NCBI RefSeq assembly: GCF_000006445.2
Contig: NC_006045.2
Span: 992,001-1,056,000, forward strand
DNA from: Debaryomyces hansenii CBS767
Taxonomy: Eukaryota > Ascomycota > Pichiomycetes > Serinales > Debaryomycetaceae
Reading direction: 5' to 3'
Length of the DNA stretch: 64,000 bases
Shown here: one piece after another, positions 9,497 through 19,460 of the stretch
Layout: each line of letters opens with the position of its first letter
Position numbering within the stretch: position 1 is the first letter of the stretch
Translations under genes and position numbers: made by a program
The notes under the pieces: model-generated
What the model saw: the letters and a program-made list of their open reading frames with translations, nothing else
Database searches by the model: none
What the model was told of the DNA's origin: nothing

Positions 9497-10425
9497 TTAT
9501 AATTTTTGCATAGCAGCAACATCGGTAGATTGAACGTGGTCTTCAAATTCTTCAATTGAAGATTGTAAGTCATCTAAAGAAACCTTTTCATCTTCAATAA
9601 CTAAGTTGATTTGTAATTTCTTGATACCGAAACCAACTGGGATCCATTGGGAAGCACCCCAAGTTAAACCATCCATCTCGATGGACTTAACGTTAGCTAA
9701 TAATTCTTCTAAGTTGGTTTCATCATCCCATGGCTTGACATCTAAGGTGACAATAGACTTAGCAGCTGGCTTTGGACCCTTAGAGGCCTTCTTAGCAGCG
9801 TAATCAGCTAATCTTTGTTGTTTCACTTTTTCAGCTTCTTCATCAACGTCATCGTCAGAGCCAAATAAATCGACATCATCATCATCTTCTTCAGCAGCAG
9901 AGCTAGCTGGAACCTTACCGGCTGGTAATTCAGCAAATTCTTCGGTGAATGATGCAATGTGGTTAAACCATCTAGCAAATTGTGGGAATTCTTTTTGGAA
10001 AGCCTTGTAAACGGTAACGTCAGCTTGAGTAGCAGAGGTACTAGATTCTATGTTAGTATGCAATTAATCAAATCACTTGCAATTGATTGTGAGGCACAGG
10101 CATAAATCTTATAATTAAAATAAATTCAGAATTGATATTTAGAATCTTCTTTGTCACTCATACGGTGGGTCTTGAATCCACCTCATAAACACGGACCAAA
10201 GATTAGGATCATCATTAAGTTTATTATAGTTTAATTTTGATAGTTGTAATCAATTGCTATAATTAAAGCAAATGAATGTGTAAACTATACAAAAATTTTG
10301 TATCTCAAATCAATAACTTCGTTACGAATGAATCTTAATACATACCCTTCAATGTAAGACTTGTCAGCCAAGAATTCGTTTAATGATTTGATGGTTTCAA
10401 CCTTGGAAAAATCGGAGAAAGACAT
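9497..10425 (-). CDS. EFB1: Translation elongation factor eEF1B alpha (EF-1 beta), spliced
   Basis: The nucleotide-exchange factor for eEF1A. Exon 1 is 10425-10346 ([16 protein letters not shown]...), the intron 10345-10041, exon 2 10040-9497; together 207 residues. The 5' splice site is GTATGT, the branch point TACTAAC lies at 10058-10052, and the 3' site is TAG. Joining gives [18 protein letters not shown], matching the family across the junction. The acidic middle ([13 protein letters not shown]) and the catalytic C-terminal domain ([16 protein letters not shown] to the final AAMQKL) are intact. As in S. cerevisiae, the intron hosts a C/D snoRNA of the U18/snR18 type. The promoter has adjacent Tbf1-type and PAC motifs. 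Confidence 0.97.
10122..10219 (-). ncRNA. snR18: C/D box snoRNA U18 (snR18) in the EFB1 intron
   Basis: On the minus strand box C (ATGATGA) is at 10215-10209 and box D (CTGA) at 10129-10126. Between them, 10200-10188 is complementary to the conserved 25S rRNA stretch AAACACGGACCAA, and TTCAAGAC near 10177-10170 matches the adjoining rRNA segment. These are the guide elements of U18, which directs 2'-O-methylation of 25S rRNA. Host gene and intron position match S. cerevisiae, where snR18 is in EFB1. End coordinates are approximate. Confidence 0.88.
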
Positions 10426-10542
10426 TTTGGATATTATAATTGATTTTTATACAGAAAAAGTAAAGTAAATTTATAATAAATCAGGAGTTTGATGAGTGGA
10501 AAATTTTTCGAAATTGTTGGAATGATTTGTTCATTATTCCGA

Positions 10543-10550
10543 TTAGGGCT
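10543..10550 (+). promoter_or_regulatory. Tbf1-type site TTAGGGCT
   Basis: Exact match to the Tbf1 consensus (complement ARCCCTAA), 118 bp upstream of the EFB1 start. In Candida, Tbf1 takes the role that Rap1 has at ribosomal protein genes in Saccharomyces, so its presence at a translation factor gene fits. It abuts a PAC motif. Confidence 0.45.
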
Positions 10551-10560
10551 GCGATGAGTT
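10551..10560 (+). promoter_or_regulatory. PAC motif GCGATGAGTT
   Basis: Perfect match to GCGATGAGNT, the element of ribosome-biogenesis and translation genes bound by Pbf1/Pbf2 in yeast. It is directly adjacent to the Tbf1-type site and 126 bp from the EFB1 start. Confidence 0.5.
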
Positions 10561-10948
10561 ATAGTACAAGATTTACTCTTGCGCTTTTAACTATTTTAGT
10601 GCCATATAAAATATGAGAATGAGTTATCCGGGTAAGAATCATGTGGCCTTTCTGTATAAGTTGCAAAATACTGATAGATATAGGGTATCAAACAAGTTCA
10701 ATACAACGTGAAGTGATGATCAAAGATGAAGAAATGTAGAAGAAAGGAGAGCTTTAAAAATCGAAAGAGACAAAAATTTACGGGTCAGCAACAAGTTTAT
10801 AAAATACTGGCTATCGAAGCCACGTTATTATTAATGGCATATACAATTAATATTAACTTTTCAGCGATAGGAAAAAAGCAATAGGGAGAACAGCCTAAAT
10901 AAAACAAGGAAAATGTACGTCTGGGGTTATTATTAGAGACGTAGGTGG

Positions 10949-11674
10949 TTAAGTAAACTTCCATTGCGAGCATTCGAACGAAGCGTAGCATCTAAATTCA
11001 TTGCCTAATTCGTTTTTATGCTCTGGATAGAAATCGGTGATGGATGTATCGGGATAGTTTTTTTTAATCACGTCTCTCATCCTTTCACCAGTGGAGGTGA
11101 CTAATTTGTATTTCAAGTCACCATTAATGGTTCTTTCAGTTTTGTCCTTTACGAGAAGATTATGCGCGGCAATAGCGGAATTAGTCTGGCATTCTTCCTC
11201 CAAGAAAGGTGGGTCAACTAAAACTCTATGACACTTATTTCTAAGGTGACTGGGGATTTCATGAGGTTTGTGATAGTCATAAAAGCTGAAGTGAGATCCA
11301 CCTAAAATTTCGAATCTTCTGTCGTATTCAAGGATGTAAATGTGCTTGGTCGGTAATTCTTCAGGTGGAAATTTTTTAATCGCTGCATACACCGAGGGTG
11401 CACTTGCAATAACGATAACTGTATCTTCATCAGCTCCTTCTAATAAAGCCTTACCCAATATTTCGGCCGTATTATGAGAATACCAGAATTGAGAAAGCTG
11501 CCAGTCTTCTTGGAAGGTATCAATAGTAATATCTTTTTGAGTTGCAAAGTCCTCTTCAGACTTCTTGTATAAGGATGCAAAATTCTCCTGTCTTTCATTT
11601 TCCTCTTTTTTGAACTCTTCGAGAGCCGCTAAAGCGTGGGAGGATAAGCTTAAAGGTTCGTCATCTGACAACAT
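10949..11674 (-). CDS. EFM5: eEF1A lysine methyltransferase Efm5
   Basis: A 241-residue cytoplasmic class I methyltransferase of the N6-adenine-MTase-like family. The family's DPPF motif is present as VDPPFLEEECQ near residue 153. The aromatic segment DWQLSQFWYS (near 56-65) and the ending RCYASFECSQWKF are also characteristic. Yeast Efm5 trimethylates a single lysine (Lys79) of eEF1A. The neighbour downstream on the same strand is EFB1, the exchange factor for eEF1A. It is divergent from TFC3, with a 201-bp shared promoter. Length matches the family. Confidence 0.9.
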   Translation of the reverse strand: MLSDDEPLSLSSHALAALEEFKKEENERQENFASLYKKSEEDFATQKDITIDTFQEDWQLSQFWYSHNTAEILGKALLEGADEDTVIVIASAPSVYAAIKKFPPEELPTKHIYILEYDRRFEILGGSHFSFYDYHKPHEIPSHLRNKCHRVLVDPPFLEEECQTNSAIAAHNLLVKDKTERTINGDLKYKLVTSTGERMRDVIKKNYPDTSITDFYPEHKNELGNEFRCYASFECSQWKFT

Positions 11675-11875
11675 CTTTTCTTCATTAAAAAAGTTTATTA
11701 TAAAGAAACCAAGAAAAACGGAATCTTCAAGTATCGTAAAAAATTGCCGGTGTCGTCATCATTACAGTCGTGTGTACACCAACACGGAGAAAACGTGAAA
11801 ACTGTATGGAACCTCCTCTTGTTTACATGTAGTAGTCTAATAACACCAAGCATCACTACTAAATAGTACTTTAGT

Positions 11876-14800
11876 ATGCTGTTTTCGTGTCCTCCAAGTG
11901 AGCTAGTTTCGCATATTTTAGAAACACTTGCTTTCTCTGGTCAGCATGGTATTTCATTATTTGAAATGTGGGAGAAAGTAGCACATAAGTTGCAGCTGCC
12001 ATCATTAGATGACTTTCAAAAACAAGTAATATGGCAATGGCTCTTTTTCTATAATGAATCGGATATCATACATCATCTGTATATAATTGATGGTGATCGT
12101 CCTGTGGCGATATTGCCAAGCTATAAGAGTTTCTTGGAAGAAGTGGGTTCTGAAAGAACCCTTAAAATAATGCCTAGTTCTGAAACGCAATGGAGATATT
12201 TAACAGGTGTTGGAAATTCAAAAAGATTAAAGCTTCAACTAGGGGAGTATCCATTTCAATTATTATGTGAAATAGCAAAGTATGGCCGGAATGGCATTTA
12301 TGCACCGGATTTGTGTAAAGCTACAGGCCAAGATCCTAGGTCGTTGACTTTAAGATTACGAAAATTAGAAGAATTGGGGTTCATCATAAAGAAAAATGTC
12401 TATAATGAGAAATCTAGTCAACACACCAGTTTGTGTATCCATAAGAAATTTAGTGAAGATGAAATTGAGTTGGCTCCTTCTGATTTTGGTGAAGATTTTG
12501 ATAGCTCAAGAAACGTTAGTAAATTAAAGCAATTCATCATGCAATCATTAAAAAATGCGCCCAATAAACTAAGAGGCTTTAAGGATTTGAAAAGTGAGCT
12601 CAAGTTGGATAACGGAAGGTCATCAGGAAAGTTTTTTAGAAGTATAATTGAATATCTTCATAAGCGTGGATACGCAGAAAGGTTAATGGTGAAAAACCCA
12701 AACCAGTCACAATTAGTTTATTGCATCAAGTATATTAAAGATATTCCTAAAGATGCGGATGAAATTTCTGATTATGTTGATTTTTTTAATGAGCTTGACG
12801 ACAATCCAAACCAAGATGATGATGATTATGAAAATGACATAATCCCAACATTTAATACTATATTTCCTCTATCAAACCAACTATATCAAGGCATTTTGAG
12901 TACAGAAAAACATGGGGCTACGTCAATGGAATTAATACGGAACTTGACGGGTTTATCAGATTATCGCCCAATTATAAAATTATTGGATTCGTTGACCAGT
13001 TATGTAATTGATAATGGAAAATCAAAGGCTTTGAAAAATTATAGTGATGCTTACGATCAAACAGCTATAATTAGAGCATATGATTTTGAAGGAAAGTTCA
13101 AGTTTTATAGATATTTTAGTACGCAATATTCGGGATCATTACCTTCTGAAAAGCCAAAATCTAGTAAGAAGACTACGTCGACAGTTGAAAATAGTTCGCT
13201 TGAAAATTTGAATAAGAAATATTTTCAACCATTAGGAAAAGTTCCTCAGGGATCGTTAGTTAACTCTAAAAAAAGAAAACTGGATGCTAACACCAAGAGA
13301 TCTCTTAAGAAAGCTAGAATTAATTCTACTGGAGAAGCCGAAATTAAAAAGCCAAGGGGAAGACCAAAAAAAAAAGCTGAAAATGGTACTAATAACGTGG
13401 ACGCTATAGAATCCTATCCAAAAGCTTCTTTATTACCAGGTAGTGATGAATATCAGCTGGATGGGAGATCTTCAATGGTTGAAACAATTCCTTCAGATGA
13501 GAAGGAAGAATTCAATAATAGTGGTCCCATAAGCTTAAGTGATATACTGTCCATTAAGCCGCCAGCTGATTCGGATTTGAAACTTCAAAGAAAAAAGGTT
13601 GCATCCTCTAAACCATCTACACATTCAGGATCGCTAAAAGCAATAAAAAGACGAACCGAGTTAATAAATATAATCAAAGATTTAGGCGGAGTGACTTATA
13701 CTACGGCTAATTTATGCCGTCTATTGGATAAACGACTCCGCAATTCAACTATTACGGATAAAAAAACCTTAGCGCGAGATGTATCGTTATTGATAAATAA
13801 TGGCGAACTTGAAGTTCAAGATATTCAATTTATTAGATCTGGACAGCCTATTTCTAGGAAGCTATTGATATTAACCTCACCTGATCTCAAACCGCTGGAT
13901 GAAAAGATTGAGGAGATGAAACAACAATGTTTGATAGATAAAGGGTTACGACCAAATAATCAACCAAGCAGACGTATAATTGAAGGTGAGGTTACTATAT
14001 ATTCTCAACCTCAAATATCGTTAACCAAGAAGGAAAGAAAAGGTCGTTTGGAGTCGTTATCTGAAAGAGACTCACATGTGTCGGAGAATATTAAACAAAA
14101 GAAGGTTACTGTTAAAGAAGAGAACGATTTATCTACTAAGGTTGATGTAAAACTTACTGATGCAAAGGCTGGAGACCCACTTTCATCTCTTGTCTCGTCT
14201 AAGTCAAAAAGGAAAAGGAAAGCAACATCCAAAAAGGGAAATGGAACAACTAGCATATCTAATACCAAACATCGTATGCCTATCAAGTTCGATAAATCCG
14301 ACGCGACTACCTTATATAGGGCAGTTGTTATTTCTCGGACTTTCAAAAGAGGAGCGATTGATTTTGAAAAAATTGCTACGTTGTTCAATGATATAAATGC
14401 AAGCGAAATCAAACTGAAATGGACTCTGGTTAGAAAACTTGTTGGCGGATTACCAGCGGTAATGAAGGGTATCGACTCATTTGAGTATGTCGTAATGAGA
14501 GGTATAGAAAATGGGTTTGTATCTGCTAGTGACTTAGAAACTATTAATATTCAATTCTTTTTGGATTTATGGAGGGACACGGACAGCTCAATTTTAGAAG
14601 TGGTAGATAAATCTCCGTTGTATGATACTGTGATTGATAATTTGGAAGAATATATATTTTCAGAATACAGTGACCATCAGCAAGACTTATTTGAACAACT
14701 TGAAGATAATTCAATGAGACGTAAAGAAGCAATTCTTTCTAATACAAATTTCGCTTATGATAAGATACCGGAAGTTAAAAAAGAAAAGTACGATGAGCAC

Positions 14801-15571
14801 AGAACTGTTTTGAAGGCTATATTTGTCACACCGGAAGATAGATTTTCTAGTGATAGAGTGAATCAAATATTATCCGAATATGATGACGAAGCTATAAAAG
14901 AAGCGTCATTAGCGCTCATTAAAGATAAAGAACTTTCACATTCTTTGGATGACTCGAATACGAGATTTATTTTAACCGATAGAGTTCATAATGCGTTTAT
15001 CCTGAAGATTTTTACTAGTAAATTTTTCAATCAGGCTGCCGAGTTTAAGAATAATATGCTAATTGTATCAGAAGCATCCAAGGGCCTTATTTTATCGCAT
15101 GGTATTCTAAGTGGTCAAATGGCAACGCTTTTGCATTTTCTTTCAGACGAAGTTGTTGATTTGATTCGTGTCGATAAGCCGTACAAATTCAACGGGTATG
15201 AATCAAGATTGATTGATAAAGAAAAGTTAGCTTGTGATATCATTGCAACCGGTAATTATTCAGATATAAAGAAAGAAAATCTTAAGAGTACGCCAATACC
15301 AACAGGAAAAGCTTGCTCTCACATATGGCTTGATTTGAATGGAAATATTAATACTCAAATGTGGACAAAGATTATCATAAGCATCCTTTATTATATAGTG
15401 TTCAGGCCAGGTGTGCCCGAATTTATTATTTATTCGAAGTTGCGGCCAGTATTAGGGTATTCAGATTTTCATTGTGTCATGAAGTGGCTTTCGAAAACTA
15501 ATTGTATACACAAGGGCAAGAACCAAGGCTATTGGGTAAAGAACGATTGGTTTTCTATTCTAGGTTATTGA
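11876..15571 (+). CDS. TFC3: TFIIIC subunit tau138 (Tfc3)
   Basis: A 1231-residue nuclear protein, the B-box-binding subunit of RNA polymerase III factor TFIIIC. The N-terminus (CPPSELVSHILETLAFSGQHGISLFEMWE) and the following winged-helix segment (LLCEIAKYGRNGIYAPDL, near 120-150) match the family. A single AT-hook-like patch, KKPRGRPKKK, sits near residue 490 in a basic low-complexity linker, and another helix-rich DNA-binding region lies near 590-660. The C-terminus (MKWLSKTNCIHKGKNQGYWV) forms a further winged helix. Length is close to the yeast protein (1160). No intron is apparent. Confidence 0.85.
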   Translation: MLFSCPPSELVSHILETLAFSGQHGISLFEMWEKVAHKLQLPSLDDFQKQVIWQWLFFYNESDIIHHLYIIDGDRPVAILPSYKSFLEEVGSERTLKIMPSSETQWRYLTGVGNSKRLKLQLGEYPFQLLCEIAKYGRNGIYAPDLCKATGQDPRSLTLRLRKLEELGFIIKKNVYNEKSSQHTSLCIHKKFSEDEIELAPSDFGEDFDSSRNVSKLKQFIMQSLKNAPNKLRGFKDLKSELKLDNGRSSGKFFRSIIEYLHKRGYAERLMVKNPNQSQLVYCIKYIKDIPKDADEISDYVDFFNELDDNPNQDDDDYENDIIPTFNTIFPLSNQLYQGILSTEKHGATSMELIRNLTGLSDYRPIIKLLDSLTSYVIDNGKSKALKNYSDAYDQTAIIRAYDFEGKFKFYRYFSTQYSGSLPSEKPKSSKKTTSTVENSSLENLNKKYFQPLGKVPQGSLVNSKKRKLDANTKRSLKKARINSTGEAEIKKPRGRPKKKAENGTNNVDAIESYPKASLLPGSDEYQLDGRSSMVETIPSDEKEEFNNSGPISLSDILSIKPPADSDLKLQRKKVASSKPSTHSGSLKAIKRRTELINIIKDLGGVTYTTANLCRLLDKRLRNSTITDKKTLARDVSLLINNGELEVQDIQFIRSGQPISRKLLILTSPDLKPLDEKIEEMKQQCLIDKGLRPNNQPSRRIIEGEVTIYSQPQISLTKKERKGRLESLSERDSHVSENIKQKKVTVKEENDLSTKVDVKLTDAKAGDPLSSLVSSKSKRKRKATSKKGNGTTSISNTKHRMPIKFDKSDATTLYRAVVISRTFKRGAIDFEKIATLFNDINASEIKLKWTLVRKLVGGLPAVMKGIDSFEYVVMRGIENGFVSASDLETINIQFFLDLWRDTDSSILEVVDKSPLYDTVIDNLEEYIFSEYSDHQQDLFEQLEDNSMRRKEAILSNTNFAYDKIPEVKKEKYDEHRTVLKAIFVTPEDRFSSDRVNQILSEYDDEAIKEASLALIKDKELSHSLDDSNTRFILTDRVHNAFILKIFTSKFFNQAAEFKNNMLIVSEASKGLILSHGILSGQMATLLHFLSDEVVDLIRVDKPYKFNGYESRLIDKEKLACDIIATGNYSDIKKENLKSTPIPTGKACSHIWLDLNGNINTQMWTKIIISILYYIVFRPGVPEFIIYSKLRPVLGYSDFHCVMKWLSKTNCIHKGKNQGYWVKNDWFSILGY

Positions 15572-15747
15572 GCTGATTTTAGGGTAATTAGAAATGTTGA
15601 TTAGTGTAGATTTATTTTAGGTAATATTATACACAGGAATACATCGCATATGAAGTTCTTTTTTAAATTTTTTTTTTATTTTCAGTCTGTAACTAGAATT
15701 GATAGTATCGAAGGAAGACAGAGGAATAAGAGTCAATTTGTAACATT

Positions 15748-16698
15748 ATGGGTTTAGCGGGAACTAAAGTGAAACAAAGATTCGGTTTAGATCCAAGAAA
15801 CACCAACTGGTCCAATGATACTTCCAGATTTGGCCATCAATATTTGGAAAGAATGGGCTGGAAGCCAGGTAAAGGGTTGGGTTTAGTTGAGCATGCAACG
15901 ACTTCACACGTCAAGGTTTCCATAAAGGATGATAATTTGGGATTAGGTTCTAAACTAGCTAAGAAACAGAAGACCGATGAATTCGACAGTGGTGAATGCT
16001 CTGGTTTAGACGTTTTCCAAAGGATTCTCGGGAGACTTAATGGGAAAGAGGATCAAATAAACAAAGAAATCGAAAGAAAAAGAAAAGATAATATTATTAA
16101 TGGTAAATGGGGAATCCAATTTATCAAAGGAGAAGTTTTGCAGAGCACATGGGACAAGGAAGCTAAAAAGCTTCTTGATAAAGGGACCACAAAGAAAAGA
16201 AAAATAGACTCAGTAGACTCAAGCGAAGAATCAACGACGAGTTCAGATAGTAAGCAGCATAAGAAGAAAAAAATAAAGAAGGACCGTAAGGAAAAAGAAG
16301 AGAAGAAGACCGAGAAGGAAAATAGTGAGATCAAGAAGAAGAAGAAAGAGAAGAAAGAGAAGAAAGAGAAGAAAGAGAAGAAAGATAAGAACGAGAAGAA
16401 AGAGAAGAAAGATAAGAACGAGAAGAAAGAGAAGAAAGATAAGAACGAGGAGAAAGAGAAGAAAGAGAAGAAAGAGAAGAAAGAGAAGAAAGATAAGAAA
16501 GATAAGAAAGATAAGAAAGATAAGAAAGAGAAGAAAGAGGTGAAAGAAGTGACCCGTGATAGCATGCTCATGCCAAAAGAGCAATTAAACCAACAAATAG
16601 CAACGAGGTTGTCTGTCAGATCAAAGTGGATCAAACAGAAAAGGGCGTCCGTCATGGACGCAAAAGCACTTAACGAAATTTTCATGGTAACGAGTTAG
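15748..16698 (+). CDS. PXR1: Pxr1: G-patch nucleolar protein, rRNA/snoRNA processing and telomerase inhibitor
   Basis: A 316-residue nucleolar protein. MGLAGTKVKQRFGLDPRN opens it, followed by a G-patch at about 25-72 (RMGWKPGKGLGLVEHA...GLGSKL). Residues 175-270 are an extreme KKE/KKD tract with short KEKKEKKDKNE repeats, as in yeast Pxr1 but longer. The C-terminal ending RSKWIKQKRASVMDAKALNEIFMV is conserved. The family activates the Prp43 helicase in ribosome biogenesis and in yeast also inhibits telomerase. The tract is encoded by purine-only repeats and is likely to vary in length between strains. Confidence 0.93.
   Translation: MGLAGTKVKQRFGLDPRNTNWSNDTSRFGHQYLERMGWKPGKGLGLVEHATTSHVKVSIKDDNLGLGSKLAKKQKTDEFDSGECSGLDVFQRILGRLNGKEDQINKEIERKRKDNIINGKWGIQFIKGEVLQSTWDKEAKKLLDKGTTKKRKIDSVDSSEESTTSSDSKQHKKKKIKKDRKEKEEKKTEKENSEIKKKKKEKKEKKEKKEKKDKNEKKEKKDKNEKKEKKDKNEEKEKKEKKEKKEKKDKKDKKDKKDKKEKKEVKEVTRDSMLMPKEQLNQQIATRLSVRSKWIKQKRASVMDAKALNEIFMVTS
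16330..16540 (+). repeat. Purine-rich tandem repeat inside PXR1
   Basis: Imperfect tandem units built on GAGAAGAAA and GATAAGAAA encode the Lys/Glu/Asp tract. It includes a 30-bp higher-order unit containing GATAAGAACGAG, present three times at about 16384-16448. One strand is almost pure purine, so it could form unusual structures and is prone to slippage. Confidence 0.85.
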
Positions 16699-16770
16699 TA
16701 CAGATATAGATTACAATTTAATAAATTTATTACAACTATATATAAAATACATCCTCATTAATTCACTCGA

Positions 16771-18411
16771 TTAAACTAATACGAATGAGATACCACCAAC
16801 GAGACAGGTAACCATACCAACAACCGTCAATAATTCACCCTTTGAAATGCTCTTCATTGATAAGTTAGCAGAAGACAGCCTAGTAGAAGTTGAGTCGGAA
16901 CCAGAACCAGAGCTTGATCCCGAACCAGAACCCGAACCAGAACTCGAACCAGAACCCGAACTAGAATCAGAAGAACCAGAAGAACTAGATCCGCCCTTAG
17001 TAGCTTGTGAAATCTTTGAAGAACAGGACTTATCAGCTGAAGATGCCTTTTTATTAATAGAAGCAGAACCCTTGAAATCACAAGCAGAACTCAGCTTGCC
17101 ATTCTTTTCATAGTAAGCGTTTAAGACATAAGATAATTTATCCTTAGTGGAACAATAAGAGAAAGCACCATACTTACCCTTTTCACCATCGGCGTTAATA
17201 GTGTCACACTCAATATCACCACAAACAGTTCCATACAAGTCACCGTAATCTTCTTCATCAACATCATCAGAAACCACACATTCCAATGTCTTTGACATAC
17301 AGTTACATGTATCCTTATCTGGTGTTGGAGGTAACTTAGATGCAGCTTTCCAAGTCGAGGCAGATGCAGGACAGGAAAGAGTATTAGAAGCCAGTTTAAC
17401 AGAGGACTTCTTAGCGTAAGATGGAGAGATCTTGTTAATTTCAGATGAATAATATTTGAAGTCATCTAATGTTTTAACATCGTCACCGCTAGTTGAGACT
17501 AAACCATACTTGTTTGCTTCTTCGAAATACATGTAAACAATACCCCCAGACCACACATCAGTCATATCATCACTGAAAATGGTACCAACTTCTGTGAACT
17601 TTCTTGGTCTCTTAGAATTACAACCGTATTCAGAGAAGAAAACAGGGATAGTCAAGTTTTTATATTCCTGAGTACGTTCTTCGTAACCAGAAGACTTAAA
17701 GCTGGAATCACCACACCATTCGTAGTTGTTAATACCGAAGAAATCAGCTCTTTCATCAAGATCACCACAAGAGAAGTAGTCAGCAATTGCAATTCTAGTA
17801 TCTTCATCATCATTTGAAGAGTAACCAACAGGAATTGCTCTATAGTCCTTATCTGAAATGTACTTCTTGGTGTCTCTGATAGCAGCCTTCACGAAGGCGG
17901 ACGCATCAGTGTTGGATTTATTGTTAGTAACTTCGTTACCTGCGAAGAAACCTAAAACATTAGAATAGTTTGCAAATTGATCAACAACACCAGTGTATCT
18001 TTCGTATAATTCCAAATCCCAAGATGGATTATCTCTTTTAATAGAGAGTTCTGGTTCAGATAAATCGGCAATAATGTAGATACCGGCATCAGCGAAAGTC
18101 TTCATACATTCATCGTGGTTCTTAGAATGGTTAAGAGCGTAAACTCTTAATGTGTTGGTATTCAACTTTTGGAGATACTCAACATCTCTCTTACAAGCAT
18201 CACCATCAGCAAGAGGATCAACGAATTCCTTAGAAGTAGAATTTTCAGTGTTTTGTTGGTAAGCAATACCTCTCATCAAGAATTGAGAACCATTGTTTTT
18301 GAAGTAAAACTTGTTACCCACAACTTCGACTTCTGGAACATCTTCTGCGAGTACTAATTGACAGGTCAATAAACCAAAAACGAAAGCTAACAATAACGGT
18401 AACTTAAACAT
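16771..18411 (-). CDS. GAS1: GPI-anchored 1,3-beta-glucanosyltransferase, GAS1/PHR family (GH72 + X8)
   Basis: A 546-residue cell-wall enzyme that cleaves and re-joins beta-1,3-glucan. A signal peptide ([22 protein letters not shown]) precedes the GH72 domain. The two catalytic glutamates are visible in GNEVTN (near 160) and FSEYGC (near 263). A cysteine-rich X8 domain follows at about 365-465, then a Ser/Gly-rich stalk and a hydrophobic GPI-attachment tail ([20 protein letters not shown]). The X8 domain places it with GAS1/GAS2 and Candida PHR1/PHR2, which are pH-regulated. I cannot tell which pH paralogue this is. Confidence 0.93.
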   Translation of the reverse strand: MFKLPLLLAFVFGLLTCQLVLAEDVPEVEVVGNKFYFKNNGSQFLMRGIAYQQNTENSTSKEFVDPLADGDACKRDVEYLQKLNTNTLRVYALNHSKNHDECMKTFADAGIYIIADLSEPELSIKRDNPSWDLELYERYTGVVDQFANYSNVLGFFAGNEVTNNKSNTDASAFVKAAIRDTKKYISDKDYRAIPVGYSSNDDEDTRIAIADYFSCGDLDERADFFGINNYEWCGDSSFKSSGYEERTQEYKNLTIPVFFSEYGCNSKRPRKFTEVGTIFSDDMTDVWSGGIVYMYFEEANKYGLVSTSGDDVKTLDDFKYYSSEINKISPSYAKKSSVKLASNTLSCPASASTWKAASKLPPTPDKDTCNCMSKTLECVVSDDVDEEDYGDLYGTVCGDIECDTINADGEKGKYGAFSYCSTKDKLSYVLNAYYEKNGKLSSACDFKGSASINKKASSADKSCSSKISQATKGGSSSSGSSDSSSGSGSSSGSGSGSGSSSGSGSDSTSTRLSSANLSMKSISKGELLTVVGMVTCLVGGISFVLV

Positions 18412-19460
18412 CTTTGTATAGTAATTCTTATATATAACGAATGTATTGTTAAGTCACTTAACTATTGGAAAAATGAACAAAGATATTAGAATAAGTTCAC
18501 TACAAATTTGTCCAACTTTTCAGCAGAACAAATATGCTTATATATATTCGACCATCTTTCATTACTCGAAAATTATTAATACACGAAACACGATATCCGT
18601 GTGAAATTGAGTATACTAAGTCAATAGGGCTATTGATTCATCAAATGTAACAATGGGTTATTATTGAGAGCCCAAAATCATTTCCTAGTTATTGATGTCA
18701 AACAATCAAAATGAGTTTTGATCACTGTTGACATGAAAATATGTTTAAAATTTACCTTTCACAAGAATGCAGGTACATATTTCGCGCTTAAGTGGCGCTA
18801 GGTGGCGAAGCTGGAGTATTACTTAACAGAGCAAAATTAATATCCATTTTGGAAAATGGTGCCAGCTAGGCGAATAAGCCTCTACAAATAGGATTCGAAT
18901 CCGGAAATTTAGGGTCTATCAAGTGGTGTCTTAGCAAGCTTTGTCGCAGAATTGCGAAGTCTGGAATTGGAAGCTTCTTTTTTGTTAGATTCAATCGCGA
19001 TTCTACCAAAATACTGGTTTTGGACCCAAGTTTGGTATAAGACCTAAACAAGACACAATAATCGTGGCAGTTCAATATGTTATGCGAAAGTTAAAAATCG
19101 TAGTTTAAATTCTAAAATTAATGCAATTAAGCAGAACATGAAGTGTGTCAGAGGCGGAATAATTTCTTGGTGGGTGTTGCGGACATGAAGGACGTCAAGG
19201 AAAGCTTATTTAAACAGAATATAGTAAGTTCGTTATAGGTTGGGGCATGAAAGCTGGGTTTTTGTTAGACGAACAATACCGACTAAATTTGTGGCACAAC
19301 TTGGGCCAGGTTTACAGCGACACATATGTGGTTGGACTCATCAAAATCAGGCGATGCACAATTATAGTATAGGTTCGTCTATTAATAGATCTTTACAGAG
19401 TGGTTGAGATAATATCATATTCACAGTTCGAATGCCCTATTTATATAATGTACATAATGA
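18412..19460. other. 1-kb gene-free region upstream of GAS1
   Basis: No convincing gene. TTTCTTGG at 19163-19170 is CCAAGAAA on the GAS1 strand, the Rim101-responsive sequence of C. albicans PHR1, but it is about 750 bp from the start and the motif is short. A 69-codon minus-strand frame (18866-19075) resembles nothing I know. The stretch is richer in G+C than most spacers here, so an unrecognised RNA is possible. Confidence 0.4.

Larger units (their letters stand above)
10426..10948. other. EFB1 promoter region and EFM5 3' flank
   Basis: No gene seen. The half nearest EFB1 carries the Tbf1-type and PAC motifs. Around 10713 there is GTGATGA, but no box D at suitable distance, so I do not call a snoRNA. 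The rest is A-rich. Confidence 0.5.

Noticed and set aside
10713..10800. Second C-box-like GTGATGA between EFB1 and EFM5
   Set aside because: No CTGA box D at a suitable distance and no recognised guide.
16053..16685. Long minus-strand frames rich in Phe/Ser/Leu opposite PXR1
   Set aside because: They are the antisense image of the Lys/Glu repeat; low complexity explains their openness.
18866..19075. 69-codon minus frame and a tRNA-like GGATTCGAATCC at about 18891-18902
   Set aside because: The would-be T stem does not pair, no acceptor or D arm is present, and the peptide matches nothing known.
19163..19170. Rim101-type CCAAGAAA for pH control of the GAS1/PHR gene
   Set aside because: A single short motif about 750 bp from the start is expected by chance in a region this long.
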